Positions 62,715-64,000 of a stretch of DNA of 64,000 nt are shown here, in pieces (positions within the stretch are counted from its first letter, which is position 1; each line of letters begins with the position of its first letter). Position numbers and translations under genes: made by a program. The DNA lies in contig NZ_FOXK01000001.1 of NCBI RefSeq assembly GCF_900115695.1, forward strand, positions 248,001-312,000, read 5' to 3'. The notes under the pieces are model-generated. The model searched no databases, was not told the DNA's origin, and saw only the letters and a list, made by a program, of their open reading frames with translations. This DNA is from Ectopseudomonas toyotomiensis (GTDB lineage: Bacteria; Pseudomonadota; Gammaproteobacteria; Pseudomonadales; Pseudomonadaceae).

Positions 62715-64000
62715 TCAACGCAAGGAGCGAGCATCCCCCCTCCCTGCCAGAGCCGCCTGTTCCACAGCCGTCAGCCAGGCGTCGACCGATACGCCGAGCA
62801 CCTCGGCCACACTCTGCAGCACGTGTGCCCAGGTACAGCCATTGGCGAACAACATGCTGGCTTCGTCGAACGTGCCACCACGGTTGCGGTAACCAAGCGC
62901 GCGGCACGTAGCGGCATCGCCCAGCACCGTCGCCAGATGCCCCAAGGCCACTTCCGGGCGCATGTGGCTAAGCAGCACGCGCCGCCGACAGGCTAACGGA
63001 AACAGCGCCTCACGCTGAGCTGCGCTGGCCACGCTGGCGGCCTCCCAGGCATCGCGCGGTACACGAAAGCGTCCCGGTTCCTGCAAGTAAATCAGACGCC
63101 AGGCCACACCCTGCTCACTCAGACGAACGGCGGCGCGGCGCATCTCGCGCAGCTGATAGCTGCCACTGGCAATCAGCAGCACTGGCTCGCCATCGCCCTG
63201 CGCATCGACCAGCAATGCTCCATCACGGGCCAGTTGCTTAGACTGTTCGACTGTAAAGGCGCAGGGTTGTTCACGCTTGGCTACCACCAGGCACGCAAGC
63301 CGGCCGCGCTCCTGATAGATGCCAGGCAGCAGGGCCAGCAGCGAGTTGTGATCGGCCGGCAACAGCACGCGCATGACATCGTGCATTTCGCCCAGCAGTG
63401 CCTCGCAGAAGGTGGTGTCCTGATGCGATTGCTGGTTCTTGCCGTTCTCCCAGGTGTGCGAAGTGGCCACCAGCGGCCAGCCCAGCCAGCCGGCTGGACG
63501 CCCCGCCTCCTTCTGCTGGCGTGCGAAGATCAGACTCTGGCGCACGGCGCCGAGCATCTTCACGCAAAACGCCTCGTAGCTGGCCACCAGATTCAGGCCG
63601 CCCTGATTGGCGAGACAGGCTGATACCACGGCCTCCTCATTGAGTGCGGTGATCACCGCGCCATGTAGCGACTCCAACTCGCTCTCGGGTTGGCTGACGC
63701 GATGCTTGAGCGCCGCCAGCACACCGCTCAGACGGTTGCTGGCCAATTCGTCCGGGTTGCCGACACGCGGCCGCAACTGCGGGTTGGCGCGCACCAGATC
63801 GACGAAATAACGATCCAGCGCACTCATGGGCGAACAGGGCCGATCATGAAAATGCAGCGCCGGCTGTACCGGTTGCGACGGTTGACGCCGTGCCAGCGGG
63901 TTGTCCCGTTCCAGCACACGACCCTTGCGGCTGGCGAACAGATTGCATGCGTAGGACAACGTCTGCGGCTCTACCCACAAGGCCGCAGCATGCTGGTTGA
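62715..64000 (-). CDS. Phosphoketolase-like protein, C-terminal part (N-terminus outside the window)
   Basis: The reading frame is open from the window edge (codons ...NQHAAALWVEPQTL) to the stop at 62715, giving about 428 residues. Segments such as GGLNLVASYEAFCVKMLGAVRQSL, ATSHTWENGKNQQSHQDTTFCEALLG, MRVLLPADHNSLLALLPGIYQ and LACLVVAKREQPC match the C-terminal half of thiamine-diphosphate phosphoketolases (XFP family), including the SHQD element. The full family length is about 800 residues, so the thiamine-binding half is missing from the window and activity cannot be judged. Phosphoketolase would cut xylulose-5-phosphate to acetyl phosphate. A divergent paralogue of other function is possible. 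A TTG at 63980 is an internal codon and should not be taken as the start. Confidence 0.8.
   Translation of the reverse strand, partial: NQHAAALWVEPQTLSYACNLFASRKGRVLERDNPLARRQPSQPVQPALHFHDRPCSPMSALDRYFVDLVRANPQLRPRVGNPDELASNRLSGVLAALKHRVSQPESELESLHGAVITALNEEAVVSACLANQGGLNLVASYEAFCVKMLGAVRQSLIFARQQKEAGRPAGWLGWPLVATSHTWENGKNQQSHQDTTFCEALLGEMHDVMRVLLPADHNSLLALLPGIYQERGRLACLVVAKREQPCAFTVEQSKQLARDGALLVDAQGDGEPVLLIASGSYQLREMRRAAVRLSEQGVAWRLIYLQEPGRFRVPRDAWEAASVASAAQREALFPLACRRRVLLSHMRPEVALGHLATVLGDAATCRALGYRNRGGTFDEASMLFANGCTWAHVLQSVAEVLGVSVDAWLTAVEQAALAGRGDARSLR

Overview
The window is chromosomal DNA of a Pseudomonas sensu lato, most like the P. mendocina/P. oleovorans/P. alcaliphila branch. The evidence is high-GC coding with strong third-position bias, Pseudomonas REP-type palindromes, an Entner-Doudoroff gene pair with HexR-like operators, an OprD-family porin, and gene blocks whose order matches P. 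aeruginosa PAO1 as I remember it (gcsR/gcvH2-gcvP2-glyA2-gcvT2; the PA3249-PA3263 block; fpr-finR; the PA3604-PA3606 and PA3611-PA3613 blocks). I see no prophage, insertion sequence, plasmid backbone or CRISPR array. The window holds two tRNA genes and no rRNA.

Layout. 1-9.7 kb: the 3' end of an endonuclease I gene, then a TyrR-like sigma-54 activator (GcsR), a tandem palindromic repeat, sodC, and the glycine cleavage/serine operon gcvH-gcvP-glyA-gcvT behind a near-perfect sigma-54 promoter. 9.9-19 kb: stress and accessory genes. These are an FMN reductase and soxR sharing a SoxR box, a CHM isomerase, an OprD porin with a strong promoter/operator, an M14 carboxypeptidase, a Sel1 lipoprotein, a VOC gene broken by one stop codon, a GST/WYL-regulator pair, and an NTF2/DUF899/YCII cluster. 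19.3-25.6 kb: a HutC-type GntR regulator divergent from a six-gene operon (binding protein, alkaline-phosphatase-superfamily hydrolase, two permeases, ATPase, HAD phosphatase). 25.7-31.2 kb: a LysR/ureidoglycine aminohydrolase pair, ahpC-ahpF, and a quinone oxidoreductase.

31.3-40.4 kb: the Prc protease, an EAL-CBS-GGDEF protein, a three-gene XRE/unknown/Sel1 operon, a periplasmic binding protein, YkvA, FkpA, tRNA-Val and tRNA-Asp, and RdgC. 40.5-43.9 kb: edd divergent from gap-mgsA. 44-53 kb: ArfB, a DUF457 membrane protein, an ABC exporter, a DEAD-box helicase, a CigR-like protein, a DHFR-like protein, two EamA transporters and AzoR. 53-64 kb: a LysR regulator, an alpha/beta hydrolase, PpiA, the fpr/finR pair, a NarL-type regulator, another EamA transporter, a DTW-domain tRNA modifier, FadL, a QSregVF-family protein, a small RHH-like protein and the C-terminal part of a phosphoketolase-like protein.

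The most interesting unit is the organophosphate-type import and hydrolysis operon at 20.0-25.6 kb. It appears to combine a PhoB-class promoter with DasR/HutC-like CTAG operators and encodes two cytoplasmic hydrolases that could act in series on an imported phosphoester or phosphonate. Its substrate cannot be read from the sequence.
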